DNA of 64,000 nucleotides from Devosia crocina (GTDB taxonomy: Bacteria; Pseudomonadota; Alphaproteobacteria; Rhizobiales; Devosiaceae), in the NCBI RefSeq assembly GCF_900116545.1, contig NZ_FPCK01000002.1, positions 62,001 to 126,000 on the forward strand. The letters run 5' to 3'. The notes below the pieces were generated by a model. The model saw only the letters and a program-made list of their open reading frames with translations. It did no database searches and had not been told where the DNA came from. This document shows, in pieces, positions 53,922-61,992 of the stretch. The stretch's first letter is position 1, and each line of letters starts with the position of its first letter. The translations under genes were made by a program, and so were the position numbers.

Positions 53922-54869
53922 ATGGACGTGGTTTTCGACATCCTAAGCTCCGCCAATTTCTGGGCCGCCGCGATCCGCATCGCCACACCCCTGATCTTCG
54001 GCGTGCTCGGCGCGCTGATCTGCGAACGTGCCGGCGTACTCAATCTAGGCATCGAGGGTATCTTCGTTGCTGGAGCGATGGCCGGCTGGATGGCAGTTTT
54101 TCTCGGAGCAGGACTGTGGGGCGGCGTGCTGATTGCAGCTGTCGCCGGCGGTCTCTTCGGATTGCTTCATGCCTTCCTGACCGTCATCTTGGGGCTATCC
54201 CAGCATGTCTCGGGCATAGGCATCACGCTGCTGGCGACAAGCGCGAGCTACTTCACCTATCGCACCGCCCTGCCCAATGTGACCACTCCGCCGCGGATCG
54301 TCCCCTTTCAGCCGGTGTCCATTCCCGGACTTTCCGATATTCCGTTTGTCGGACCTGCACTGTTCCAGCAGACGCCGATGACCTTTCTGGCGCTGTTGCT
54401 GGTTGGTGCGCTAGCCCTTGTGCTTTATCGGACGCCACTTGGGCTTGCCATCCGGGCGGTGGGCGATAATCCAGCCTCGGTCGAGGCGCAAGGGCTTTCG
54501 GTGACGGGTCTCCGTGTAGGCGCTGTAGTACTCGGTTCGGCGCTGATGGCGCTCGGCGGAGCGTTCCTGACCATGTCGGCTTTCGACGCGTTCTTTTTCG
54601 GCATGGTCAACGGGCGCGGCTGGATCTGCATCGCCTTGGTGGTTTTCGCATCATGGCAACCGGGCAAGGCGCTGTTGGGTGCGCTGCTCTTTGGCGCTTT
54701 TGACGCGTTTCAGATCCGGTTGCAGGCGCAGATCGGCCAGGTCGTGCCGGGCCAGGTCTTCCTGATGATGCCCTATTTGCTGTCGATCGTGGCCCTGATC
54801 CTTGTAGCGCGACGGGCGGATTACCCGCGTGCGCTACTGCAGCCTTGGACAAAGGGGCAGCGACATTAA
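53922..54869 (+). CDS. ABC permease, nucleoside type (second)
   Basis: A 315-residue BPD_transp_2 permease (YufQ-like). It has ATPLIFGVLGALICERAGVLNLGIEG, the loop GDNPASVEAQGLSVTGLR, and GRGWICIALVVFASWQPG near the end. ATG 53922 lies one base after the preceding stop codon, so the permeases are coupled. It is followed 54 bases later by cytosine deaminase. Confidence 0.92.
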   Translation: MDVVFDILSSANFWAAAIRIATPLIFGVLGALICERAGVLNLGIEGIFVAGAMAGWMAVFLGAGLWGGVLIAAVAGGLFGLLHAFLTVILGLSQHVSGIGITLLATSASYFTYRTALPNVTTPPRIVPFQPVSIPGLSDIPFVGPALFQQTPMTFLALLLVGALALVLYRTPLGLAIRAVGDNPASVEAQGLSVTGLRVGAVVLGSALMALGGAFLTMSAFDAFFFGMVNGRGWICIALVVFASWQPGKALLGALLFGAFDAFQIRLQAQIGQVVPGQVFLMMPYLLSIVALILVARRADYPRALLQPWTKGQRH

Positions 54870-54923
54870 GGGCTGCTTCAATCGCAGTCGCACGCACTAG
54901 CTATCGAGACGGAAGACCTAGAA

Positions 54924-56216
54924 ATGTTCGAGCTGAAAATCACCAATGCGACATTGACCGATGGCCGCAAGGGCGTCGATATCGGCGTCAAGGACGGCAG
55001 AATCGCTGCGATCGAAGCCAATCTCGCCGGGGATGCCGGCGAGGTGATCGACGCCGATGGGCAACTTGTTTCCCCACCCTTCGTCGACTGCCACTTCCAC
55101 ATGGATGCCACCCTTTCGCTGGGGCAGCCGCGGTTCAACCAAAGCGGGCGCCTGCTCGAGGGCATCCAGATCTGGGGTGAGCTCAAGCCACTCTTGACCC
55201 ATGAAGCGGTGGTCGAGCGGGCGCTCGACTATTGCGATCTGGCGGTCGCACAAGGGCTGCTGGCGATCCGTACGCATGTCGATATCTGCGACGAGCGGTT
55301 GCTGGGAGTGGAAGCGCTGCTTGAGGTCAAGAAGCGTGTCGCCCCCTACATAGACCTGCAACTCGTCGCGTTTCCACAGGATGGCTACTATCGCTACCCC
55401 GGTGCGGTCGAGCTTTTGAATCGAGCCCTCGACATGGGTGTCGACGTGGTCGGCGGCATTCCACATTTCGAGCGAACCATGGGCGATGGCGCGGCGAGCG
55501 TCACGGCGCTATGCGAAATCGCGGAGAAGCGCGGATTGCTGGTGGACCTTCATTGCGACGAGACGGACGACCCGCTGAGCCGGCACATTGAAACGCTAAC
55601 CTACGAAACGCAGCGGCTGGGACTGCATGGCCGGGTCAACGGCTCGCACCTGACCTCGATGCATTCAATGGACAATTACTATGTTTCCAAGCTCCTGCCG
55701 CTGATGGCGGAGGCGGATGTTTCGGCGACTGCAAACCCCAACATCAATATCGGCATCCAGGGGCGGCACGACACCTATCCTAAGCGCCGCGGCATGACGC
55801 GCATTCCCGAGATGCTGACCTATGGCATCACCTGCGCCTTTGGGCAGGACTGCATGATGGACCCTTGGTACTCGCTCGGGCAGGCCGACATGCTCGACGT
55901 GGCCTCGATGGGCCTCCACGTCGCGCAGATGACAAGTCGCGATGCGATGCGGCAGTGCTTCGACGCCGTGACCACCGGACCGGCCAAGATCATGCATCTC
56001 GATGGCTATGGAGTCGAAGTCGGCAACAAGGCAGACATGGTGCTGTTGCAGGCCACCGATACGATCGAAGCTATCCGCCTGCGCGCAACCCGGCTTGCGG
56101 TAATCCGCAAAGGACGTGTTATCGCGCGAACGGCGCCACGGGAAACCGCACTTGCCTTGCCTGGACGGCCGCAGCGGCTCGATCCAGCCCGGGTGGGCCC
56201 AAGCGCCGGCGCTTAA
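54924..56216 (+). CDS. codA: Cytosine deaminase-type amidohydrolase
   Basis: A 430-residue metal-dependent amidohydrolase. Metal ligands: HxH in VDCHFHMDATLSLG, His in LVDLHCDETDDP, His in GSHLTSMHS, and Asp in FGQDCMMDPWYSLG. The DPWY motif and the length match CodA, which converts cytosine to uracil and ammonia. A related isoguanine or N-isopropylammelide-type activity cannot be excluded. It ends the BMP transporter operon, suggesting the transporter imports pyrimidine bases or nucleosides. nasT follows by 30 bases. Confidence 0.85.
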   Translation: MFELKITNATLTDGRKGVDIGVKDGRIAAIEANLAGDAGEVIDADGQLVSPPFVDCHFHMDATLSLGQPRFNQSGRLLEGIQIWGELKPLLTHEAVVERALDYCDLAVAQGLLAIRTHVDICDERLLGVEALLEVKKRVAPYIDLQLVAFPQDGYYRYPGAVELLNRALDMGVDVVGGIPHFERTMGDGAASVTALCEIAEKRGLLVDLHCDETDDPLSRHIETLTYETQRLGLHGRVNGSHLTSMHSMDNYYVSKLLPLMAEADVSATANPNINIGIQGRHDTYPKRRGMTRIPEMLTYGITCAFGQDCMMDPWYSLGQADMLDVASMGLHVAQMTSRDAMRQCFDAVTTGPAKIMHLDGYGVEVGNKADMVLLQATDTIEAIRLRATRLAVIRKGRVIARTAPRETALALPGRPQRLDPARVGPSAGA

Positions 56217-56246
56217 ACTCGCCGTCAAGCAATGGTGGGGAGGACG

Positions 56247-56834
56247 ATGGCCGAGTCGCTGTCCATTCTAGTGATCGATGACAATCCGATCCGCGCCTCG
56301 ATCATCGAGGCGGGATTGCGCGATGCCGGGCATGCATCGGTGCAGGTGATTGCCGATATCGATGATGTCGCGCGTCGGATCGGGGAGATCGCCCCCGATG
56401 TCGTCATCATCGATCTCGAAAACCCCAATCGCGACGTGCTGGAGCATTTCTTTGCCCTAAGCCGCACGATCAAGCGGCCCATTGCGATGTTCGTGGACAA
56501 ATCTGACCCCGCCGAAATCGAGGCAGCGGTCGATGCGGGCGTCTCGGCCTACGTCGTCGATGGGCTGCGCAAGGACCGGATCAAGCCGATCCTCGATATG
56601 GCCATTGTCCGGTTTCGAGCCTATTCGCGGCTGCAGAGCGAGCTTGAGGCAGCGCGCAACGAGCTGCAGGGGCGCAAGACCATTGATAAGGCAAAGGGCA
56701 TTCTGATGTCGACGCGCGGGCTTTCCGAGGATGCCGCTTATGCCCTGCTGCGCTCGACGGCGATGAACCAGAACCGCAAGATCGTTGAGATTGCGCAGGC
56801 GCTGATCACGGCTTCGGAGCTCCTGGGACCATGA
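56247..56834 (+). CDS. nasT: ANTAR-domain response regulator NasT
   Basis: A 195-residue antiterminator. The receiver domain has the acidic pair Asp11-Asp12, the phosphoacceptor position Asp56 in VVIIDLENP and PIAMFVDKSDP. The C-terminal ANTAR RNA-binding domain (residues about 128-190) contains KTIDKAKGILMSTRGLSEDAAYALLR. NasT binds tandem hexaloop hairpins in nas leaders, and one pair is visible upstream of nirB. I chose ATG 56247, with GGGGAGG upstream; ATG 56232 would add five residues. It precedes nasS by 16 bases. Confidence 0.93.
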   Translation: MAESLSILVIDDNPIRASIIEAGLRDAGHASVQVIADIDDVARRIGEIAPDVVIIDLENPNRDVLEHFFALSRTIKRPIAMFVDKSDPAEIEAAVDAGVSAYVVDGLRKDRIKPILDMAIVRFRAYSRLQSELEAARNELQGRKTIDKAKGILMSTRGLSEDAAYALLRSTAMNQNRKIVEIAQALITASELLGP

Positions 56835-56850
56835 AGAAGGACACTGCGCC

Positions 56851-58071
56851 ATGGGCCTGACCCAGATCGTTGCCGGATATGTGCCGCTGCTCGACAGCGC
56901 GGTCCTGCTTGCCACCGAAGAATTTGGCTTTGCCGAAAGCGAGGGTATCGCGCTCAAGCTCGTTCGGGAAACCTCGTGGGCGAATATTCGCGATCGGATT
57001 GCCATCGGCCATCTGGACGTGGCGCACATGCTCGGACCAATGCCGATCAGCGCCAATCTGGGGCTAACACCGCTCGATGTACCCGTGATCGCGGCCATGT
57101 CGCTTGGACTGGGCGGTGCGACGATCACCGTCTCGAACGCGGTCTGGGCTGCCATGGCTGAGGCGGGTGCACCGCACGATGGTGCTCCCGGACCAACAGG
57201 TGCGGCACTGCGTAGCGTGGTCGCGGCGAGAGCCGCGCGGGGCGAGGAAAGGTTGCGCCTCGCCGTGGTGCATCCTGAGAGTGCCCATAACTATGCCCTT
57301 CGCTATTGGCTCGCGGCCAGCGGCATCGATCCCGACAAAGAGGTCGAGATCGTCATCGTGCCTCCGCCTTTTCAGGCTGATGCGCTCGAGGCGCGGCGGA
57401 CGGACGGCTATTGCGTAGGCGAACCTTTTGGCTCGATTTCGGTCCACCGCGGGATTGGGCGGATCGCCACTACCAAGGGGCAGATCTGGCAGATGAGCCC
57501 CGACAAGGTGCTGGGCATGCGGGCGCAGTGGGCCCAGCGGTTTCCGGAGCAGTTGGCGGCCCTTTTGAGGGCGGCGACCCGGGCCGCGCGCTGGTGCGAA
57601 GATCCCGCCAATCATGTGGCCCTCTCGGCCATGCTGGCGCGGGAAGATCGGCTCAATGTCGACAGCACAATGCTGCTGCGCGCGATCAGTGGGAAATTGC
57701 AGTTTGAGGAAGGCGTGGTGCAGACCCTGCCAGATTTCTTCGTGCCCTATTCCCGTGCAGCCAACTTCCCCTGGGTGAGCCACGCGATGTGGTTCTATTC
57801 GCAAATGGTTCGTTGGGGGCAGATCGAGCACACGGCCGAAAATGCGGTCAAGGCAATGGGCAGCTACCGGCCGGATCTTTATCGCGCGGCGCTAACTGGC
57901 ATGGGCATGGCCGTACCGGGGGCGAATAGCAAGATCGAAGGCGATCTTGCCGAACCGCTTGCCGTCGGTGCCCAGGGTGGCCAGTTGATCATAGGGCCCG
58001 ACGGATTTTTCGATGGTGCCCGCTTCGATCCTGATCGGCTCGACGACTATATCGCAGCCCAGCGCGGGTGA
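56851..58071 (+). CDS. nasS: Nitrate/nitrite-sensing protein NasS
   Basis: A 406-residue protein of the NrtA/NasS group without a signal peptide, so it is cytosolic. Motifs are VAGYVPLLDSAVLLATEEFGF, IGHLDVAHMLGPMPISANLG, CVGEPFGS and NFPWVSHAMWFYSQM. NasS holds NasT inactive until nitrate or nitrite binds. It lies between nasT and the nirB leader; together they form a two-component-like sensor and RNA-binding antiterminator. Confidence 0.93.
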   Translation: MGLTQIVAGYVPLLDSAVLLATEEFGFAESEGIALKLVRETSWANIRDRIAIGHLDVAHMLGPMPISANLGLTPLDVPVIAAMSLGLGGATITVSNAVWAAMAEAGAPHDGAPGPTGAALRSVVAARAARGEERLRLAVVHPESAHNYALRYWLAASGIDPDKEVEIVIVPPPFQADALEARRTDGYCVGEPFGSISVHRGIGRIATTKGQIWQMSPDKVLGMRAQWAQRFPEQLAALLRAATRAARWCEDPANHVALSAMLAREDRLNVDSTMLLRAISGKLQFEEGVVQTLPDFFVPYSRAANFPWVSHAMWFYSQMVRWGQIEHTAENAVKAMGSYRPDLYRAALTGMGMAVPGANSKIEGDLAEPLAVGAQGGQLIIGPDGFFDGARFDPDRLDDYIAAQRG

Positions 58072-58193
58072 TGCGGATTTGAGCAGCTTGCTGCTCTGCC
58101 GGGCAGATCACCAGCGAAGTGTCCAGCAAAGCCTGCTTCGCTGAACTTTATCAACCGGTTGAAGCAGCATGATATTTCTTGCGCTTCATAGTC

Positions 58194-58209
58194 TGGCACA
58201 GTTCATGCA
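58194..58209 (+). promoter_or_regulatory. Sigma-54 promoter of nirBD-cobA
   Basis: TGGCACAGTTCATGCA has the -24 GG and -12 GC exactly ten bases apart, and TGGCAC is the consensus -24 element. The -12 element ATGCA differs from TTGCA at one base. Transcription would start near 58220 and include the two-hairpin leader. It fits nitrogen control by NtrC, possibly through the palindromes upstream. Confidence 0.7.
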
Positions 58210-58245
58210 GAGAGTTTCGCAAGCGCTTCGGCGCATCTGAACATC

Positions 58246-58287
58246 GGCGTCCAAGGGTGGGCGCCACAACTTTGGCAATGCCGCCAA
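58246..58287 (+). promoter_or_regulatory. Tandem hexaloop hairpins, NasT (ANTAR) target
   Basis: P1: GGCGTCC (58246-58252), loop AAGGGT, GGGCGCC (58259-58265). P2: TTGGC (58272-58276), loop AATGCC, GCCAA (58283-58287). Both loops have six bases with A at position 1 and G at position 4, the known ANTAR recognition rule, and the hairpins are 6 bases apart. P2 shares bases 58277-58287 with the terminator's 5' arm, so the two folds exclude each other. Confidence 0.8.
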
Positions 58288-58340
58288 CCTCCAGGTTTCG
58301 TCTTTGGACGTGGTCTGCTGGTTGGCGGCATTTTCGTTTT
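58277..58340 (+). terminator. Leader terminator upstream of nirB (antitermination target)
   Basis: AATGCCGCCAACC (58277-58289) pairs perfectly with GGTTGGCGGCATT (58320-58332), 13 bp, followed by TTCGTTTT. The 30-base loop holds an inner stem CGTC-TTTG-GACG (58299-58310). It ends 43 bases before the nirB ATG and should stop transcription unless P2 forms. Confidence 0.78.
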
Positions 58341-58382
58341 GGTCTCGGATCTCTTTGGGATCCATCGTTGAATGGGAAGAAC

Positions 58383-60830
58383 ATGACCGGAAAGCTTGTT
58401 GTTATCGGTGCGGGCATGGCGTCGGGGCGCATGCTCGAGCACCTGTTCGAGGCGGATACCAGACGTTTCGATGTGACGCTGTTCGGTGCCGAGCCGCGCG
58501 GTAATTACAACCGGATCATGCTCTCGCCAGTTTTGGCCGGTGAGAAGCGCTATGATGACATCGTGACCCATGATGCCGACTGGTACGCAGCCCAAGGGGT
58601 GAACTGTCGCTTCGGCCAGACCGTCACCAAGATCGACCGGCAGGCCAAAACTGTTTTTGCGGGTGGGGTCGAGACACCTTACGACCGGCTGGTCATCGCT
58701 ACGGGATCGGCGCCGTTCATCCTGCCGGTGCCGGGCAAGGACCTTGCCGGCGTGCGCGCCTTCCGCGATCTCGATGACGTCGATGCAATGGTCGCAGCAT
58801 CAGAAAAACCCGACGCTAAGGCTGTAGTGATCGGCGGCGGGCTCCTGGGCCTTGAAGCGGCAGCAGCGCTGCGCGGACGCGGCATGGACGTGGTTGTGCT
58901 GCATCTTGCAGGGCATTTGATGGAACGTCAGCTTGACCCTGCTGCAGGCTATCTGCTGCAACGTGAACTCGAAGGCCGCGGCATCCGTATCCACTGCAAG
59001 GCGCACACACGGGCAGTGCTGGGTACCGATGGTGTCGAAGCAGTGGCACTTGAAGATGGCACGGTCTATCCGGCCGATCTCGTGGTCATGGCTGCCGGCA
59101 TTCGTCCAGAGACGCGGCTTGCAACCGATGCCGGCATCGAGGTCGGCCGCGGCATCGTCGTCGATGATGCGATGAGGACTTCGGACGCCGACATCCTGGC
59201 GCTTGGCGAATGCGCCGAACACAACAAAACCGTCTATGGGCTCGTGGCGCCGCTCTACGACATGGCGAAAGTAGCAGCGCAGACGCTCCTCGGCCAAGAC
59301 GCCGTGTTTCGTCCAGTGCAGACGGCCACCAAGCTCAAGGTGACCGGCGTGAGCCTCTACTCGGCGGGCGATTTCGCCGAGGCGGAGGATCGCGAGGAAA
59401 TCGTGCTGCGCGATGCAGCGTCCGGTGTCTACAAGCGGGTGATCATCAAGGAAAACCGGATTCTCGGCACCGTGCTCTATGGCGACACCGAAGACGGCAA
59501 CTGGTTTTTCGACCTTCTCAAGCGCGGTACCGATATCGGGCAGATGCGCGATACGCTGATCTACGGTCAAAGCTTTTCAACCGGCGCACCGACCGACCCC
59601 CTGGCCGCGATGGCAGCCCTGCCAGAAGAGGCGGAAATCTGCGGCTGCAACGGGGTGTGTAAGGGAGCCATCACCAGCGCAATCAGCAGCAAGGGGCTAA
59701 CCTCGCTCGACGATGTCCGCGCGCACACCAAGGCTTCCGCGTCTTGCGGCTCGTGCACCGGGCTGGTCGAGAAGCTGCTGATGGCAACTCTGGGCGACAG
59801 CTACAATCCCGCGGCCATCCAGCCCATGTGCCCGTGCACCGAACTCGGCCATGATGAAGTGCGCCGCCTGATCGTTGCCAAGGGGCTCAAATCCATACCG
59901 GCGGCGATGCAGGAGCTGGGCTGGAAAACATCCTGTGGGTGCGCCAAGTGCCGCCCTGCCCTCAACTACTACATGGTCGCGACCTGGCCGGGCGAAGCCG
60001 AGGATGACGGGCAAAGCCGGTTCATAAACGAGCGCGTGCACGCCAATATTCAGAAGGACGGCACCTATTCCGTCGTGCCTCGCATGTTCGGCGGGCTGAC
60101 CACTGCTGCCGAACTGCGAGCCATTGCCGATGTCGCCGACAAGTTCGAGGTCAAGACAGTCAAGGTAACGGGCGGACAGCGCATCGACCTGCTCGGCATC
60201 AAGAAGGAGGATCTGCCTGCCGTGTGGGCCGATCTCAACAAGGCCGGCATGATGTCGGGCGCTGCTTATGCCAAGGGGCTGCGCACGGTGAAAACCTGTG
60301 TCGGATCCGACTGGTGCCGGTTTGGCACGCAGGACTCCACCGGCCTTGGCGTCCGCATCGAGAAGTTCATGTGGGGCTCGTGGACGCCGGCCAAGCTTAA
60401 GCTCGCCGTGTCAGGCTGTCCGCGCAATTGCGCGGAGGCGACATGCAAGGACATCGGGGTGATTTGCGTCGATTCCGGGTACGAGATTCATTTCGGCGGC
60501 GCCGCTGGCCTCGATATCAAAGGCACGGAAGTGCTTTGCCACGCCAGAAGCGAAGACGAGGCACTGGAGATCATCGCAGCTCTGACCCAGCTTTACCGCG
60601 AACAGGGGCGCTATCTCGAACGCATCTATAAGTGGGCCAAGCGAGTGGGCTCGGACTCGATCAAGGCCAATGTCGTAGCCGATCCCGGCAAACGCCGGCA
60701 GCTTTACGAGCGCTTTGTCTATTCCCAGAAGTTTGCCCAGGTCGACCCTTGGGAAGAACGGGTGAACGGCAAGGACGCACACGAATTTGCGGCCATGGCC
60801 GATTTCCAGATGATGCAGGCGGCGGAGTGA
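58383..60830 (+). CDS. nirB: Assimilatory nitrite reductase, large subunit
   Basis: An 815-residue NAD(P)H-nitrite reductase. FAD domain (VVIGAGMASGRMLE) and NADH domain (VVIGGGLLGLEAAAALRG, near residue 150) come first. Two BFD-like [2Fe-2S] segments follow (ICGCNGVCKGAI with SCGSCTG; then CPCTELGHDE with SCGCAKCRP). The siroheme/[4Fe-4S] module has cysteines in CVGSDWC (about residue 639) and SGCPRNC (about 678). It reduces nitrite to ammonium in the cytosol. ATG 58383 follows the antiterminator leader. Confidence 0.96.
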   Translation: MTGKLVVIGAGMASGRMLEHLFEADTRRFDVTLFGAEPRGNYNRIMLSPVLAGEKRYDDIVTHDADWYAAQGVNCRFGQTVTKIDRQAKTVFAGGVETPYDRLVIATGSAPFILPVPGKDLAGVRAFRDLDDVDAMVAASEKPDAKAVVIGGGLLGLEAAAALRGRGMDVVVLHLAGHLMERQLDPAAGYLLQRELEGRGIRIHCKAHTRAVLGTDGVEAVALEDGTVYPADLVVMAAGIRPETRLATDAGIEVGRGIVVDDAMRTSDADILALGECAEHNKTVYGLVAPLYDMAKVAAQTLLGQDAVFRPVQTATKLKVTGVSLYSAGDFAEAEDREEIVLRDAASGVYKRVIIKENRILGTVLYGDTEDGNWFFDLLKRGTDIGQMRDTLIYGQSFSTGAPTDPLAAMAALPEEAEICGCNGVCKGAITSAISSKGLTSLDDVRAHTKASASCGSCTGLVEKLLMATLGDSYNPAAIQPMCPCTELGHDEVRRLIVAKGLKSIPAAMQELGWKTSCGCAKCRPALNYYMVATWPGEAEDDGQSRFINERVHANIQKDGTYSVVPRMFGGLTTAAELRAIADVADKFEVKTVKVTGGQRIDLLGIKKEDLPAVWADLNKAGMMSGAAYAKGLRTVKTCVGSDWCRFGTQDSTGLGVRIEKFMWGSWTPAKLKLAVSGCPRNCAEATCKDIGVICVDSGYEIHFGGAAGLDIKGTEVLCHARSEDEALEIIAALTQLYREQGRYLERIYKWAKRVGSDSIKANVVADPGKRRQLYERFVYSQKFAQVDPWEERVNGKDAHEFAAMADFQMMQAAE

Positions 60831-60835
60831 AGCGA

Positions 60836-61171
60836 GTGAACGACTGGATTGAAATCGGCAAACTGGACGATATTCCACGGCGCGGCGCACGCTGCATACA
60901 AACTGGTTCGGGCAGAATCGCGATCTTTCGCACCGCCGAAGACAGGATCTTTGCCATAGATGATCGATGTCCGCATAAGGGCGGACCGCTCAGCCAGGGG
61001 ATCGTGCATGGATCACAGGTCACCTGCCCACTCCACAATTGGGTGTTTTCGCTCGATACCGGTCTTGCGCAAGGCGCAGATGAAGGGGGCGTCAGAACCT
61101 ACTCCCTTCAGCTCCATGGCGACCGGATCCTGATCGATGCGCAAAGCCTTACCGCCCTGTCGGCTGCTTAG
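60836..61171 (+). CDS. nirD: Assimilatory nitrite reductase, small subunit
   Basis: A 111-residue Rieske-like [2Fe-2S] protein, the small subunit of NirBD. The iron ligands are CPHKGG and CPLHNW. It starts with GTG 60836, preceded by GGAG (spacing about 8 bases) that lies in the end of nirB; an in-frame GTG at 60827 overlaps the nirB stop (GTGA) and is the alternative. Translation is coupled to nirB either way. Next is cobA, 10 bases on. Confidence 0.93.
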   Translation: MNDWIEIGKLDDIPRRGARCIQTGSGRIAIFRTAEDRIFAIDDRCPHKGGPLSQGIVHGSQVTCPLHNWVFSLDTGLAQGADEGGVRTYSLQLHGDRILIDAQSLTALSAA

Positions 61172-61181
61172 GGAGGGGACC

Positions 61182-61985
61182 ATGAAGCCCGTTACGCTTG
61201 CAGCCAAAGCCTCCAGTGCCAACCACAGCCTCCGGCCCGGCCGGGTGACGCTGGTTGGCGCTGGTCCCGGGGATCCAGATTACCTCACCGTCAAAGCCAT
61301 GCGCGTCTTACAGACGGCAGAAGTCGTATTGTTCGACGATCTGGTGTCCCCTGCAGTACTTGAGCTTGCGCCCCTAGAGGCAGAACGCATTCCGGTTGGC
61401 AAGCGTGGCGGACGGGTGAGTTGCCGACAGGACGACATCAACGCACTAATGATCGTATTAGCGAAAGGCGGGCGACACGTTGTCCGCCTCAAGTCAGGCG
61501 ATCCCATGATCTTCGGACGCGCCGGCGAAGAGATCGCCGCCCTCGAACGCGAGGGAATCGCTGTCGAGGTGGTGCCGGGAATCACGGCAGGATTGGCGCT
61601 GGCCGCCGAACTCAGGACTTCGCTGACGCACCGCGATTGTGCCCAATCGGTACGGTTCGTCACCGGGCATGCACGCGACGGCAAGCTGCCGCGCAACCTG
61701 GATTGGCATGCCCTGGCTGACCCTGCGACGACCCATATCTACTACATGGCAGGGCGAACGGCAGGTGAACTGGCCCGCAGACTTCTCTTCCACGGGCTCG
61801 ATGCCTCAACACCAGTCGTGGTGGCAAGCGATGTCGGACGGGTAACGCGACAGGTGACCCATATCAGGCTTGATCAACTGGCCGAGCTCGAGATCGAGCT
61901 CGAATGCCCCGTGATTATCGGGATCGGCGAGGCCATGCGGGCGGCACAGGGCGCGGAAGGAACAAGCCTGCTTCGCGCCGGGTGA
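61182..61985 (+). CDS. cobA: Uroporphyrinogen-III C-methyltransferase
   Basis: A 267-residue SAM-dependent methylase that makes precorrin-2, the precursor of siroheme and cobalamin. Motifs are VTLVGAGPGDPDYLTVKA, the central VVRLKSGDPMIFGRAGEE, VVPGITAGLALAAELRTSLTH and the ending CPVIIGIGE. It lacks the dehydrogenase/chelatase half of CysG. Following nirD, it should provide siroheme for NirB. ATG 61182 has GGGAGG upstream. It converges on the TauE/SafE gene. Confidence 0.94.
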   Translation: MKPVTLAAKASSANHSLRPGRVTLVGAGPGDPDYLTVKAMRVLQTAEVVLFDDLVSPAVLELAPLEAERIPVGKRGGRVSCRQDDINALMIVLAKGGRHVVRLKSGDPMIFGRAGEEIAALEREGIAVEVVPGITAGLALAAELRTSLTHRDCAQSVRFVTGHARDGKLPRNLDWHALADPATTHIYYMAGRTAGELARRLLFHGLDASTPVVVASDVGRVTRQVTHIRLDQLAELEIELECPVIIGIGEAMRAAQGAEGTSLLRAG

Positions 61986-61992
61986 GCCCTAT

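Larger units (their letters stand above)
58072..58382 (+). promoter_or_regulatory. nirB upstream region with promoter and regulatory leader
   Basis: 311 bases between nasS and nirB. From left: palindromes GAGCAG-CTTG-CTGCTC (58081-58096) and TCAACCGGTTGA (58151-58162), an inverted repeat AGCGAAG/CTTCGCT (58113-58142), the sigma-54 promoter, then a leader of about 160 bases holding an ANTAR-type two-hairpin element and a terminator. Separate entries give the parts. Confidence 0.75.
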
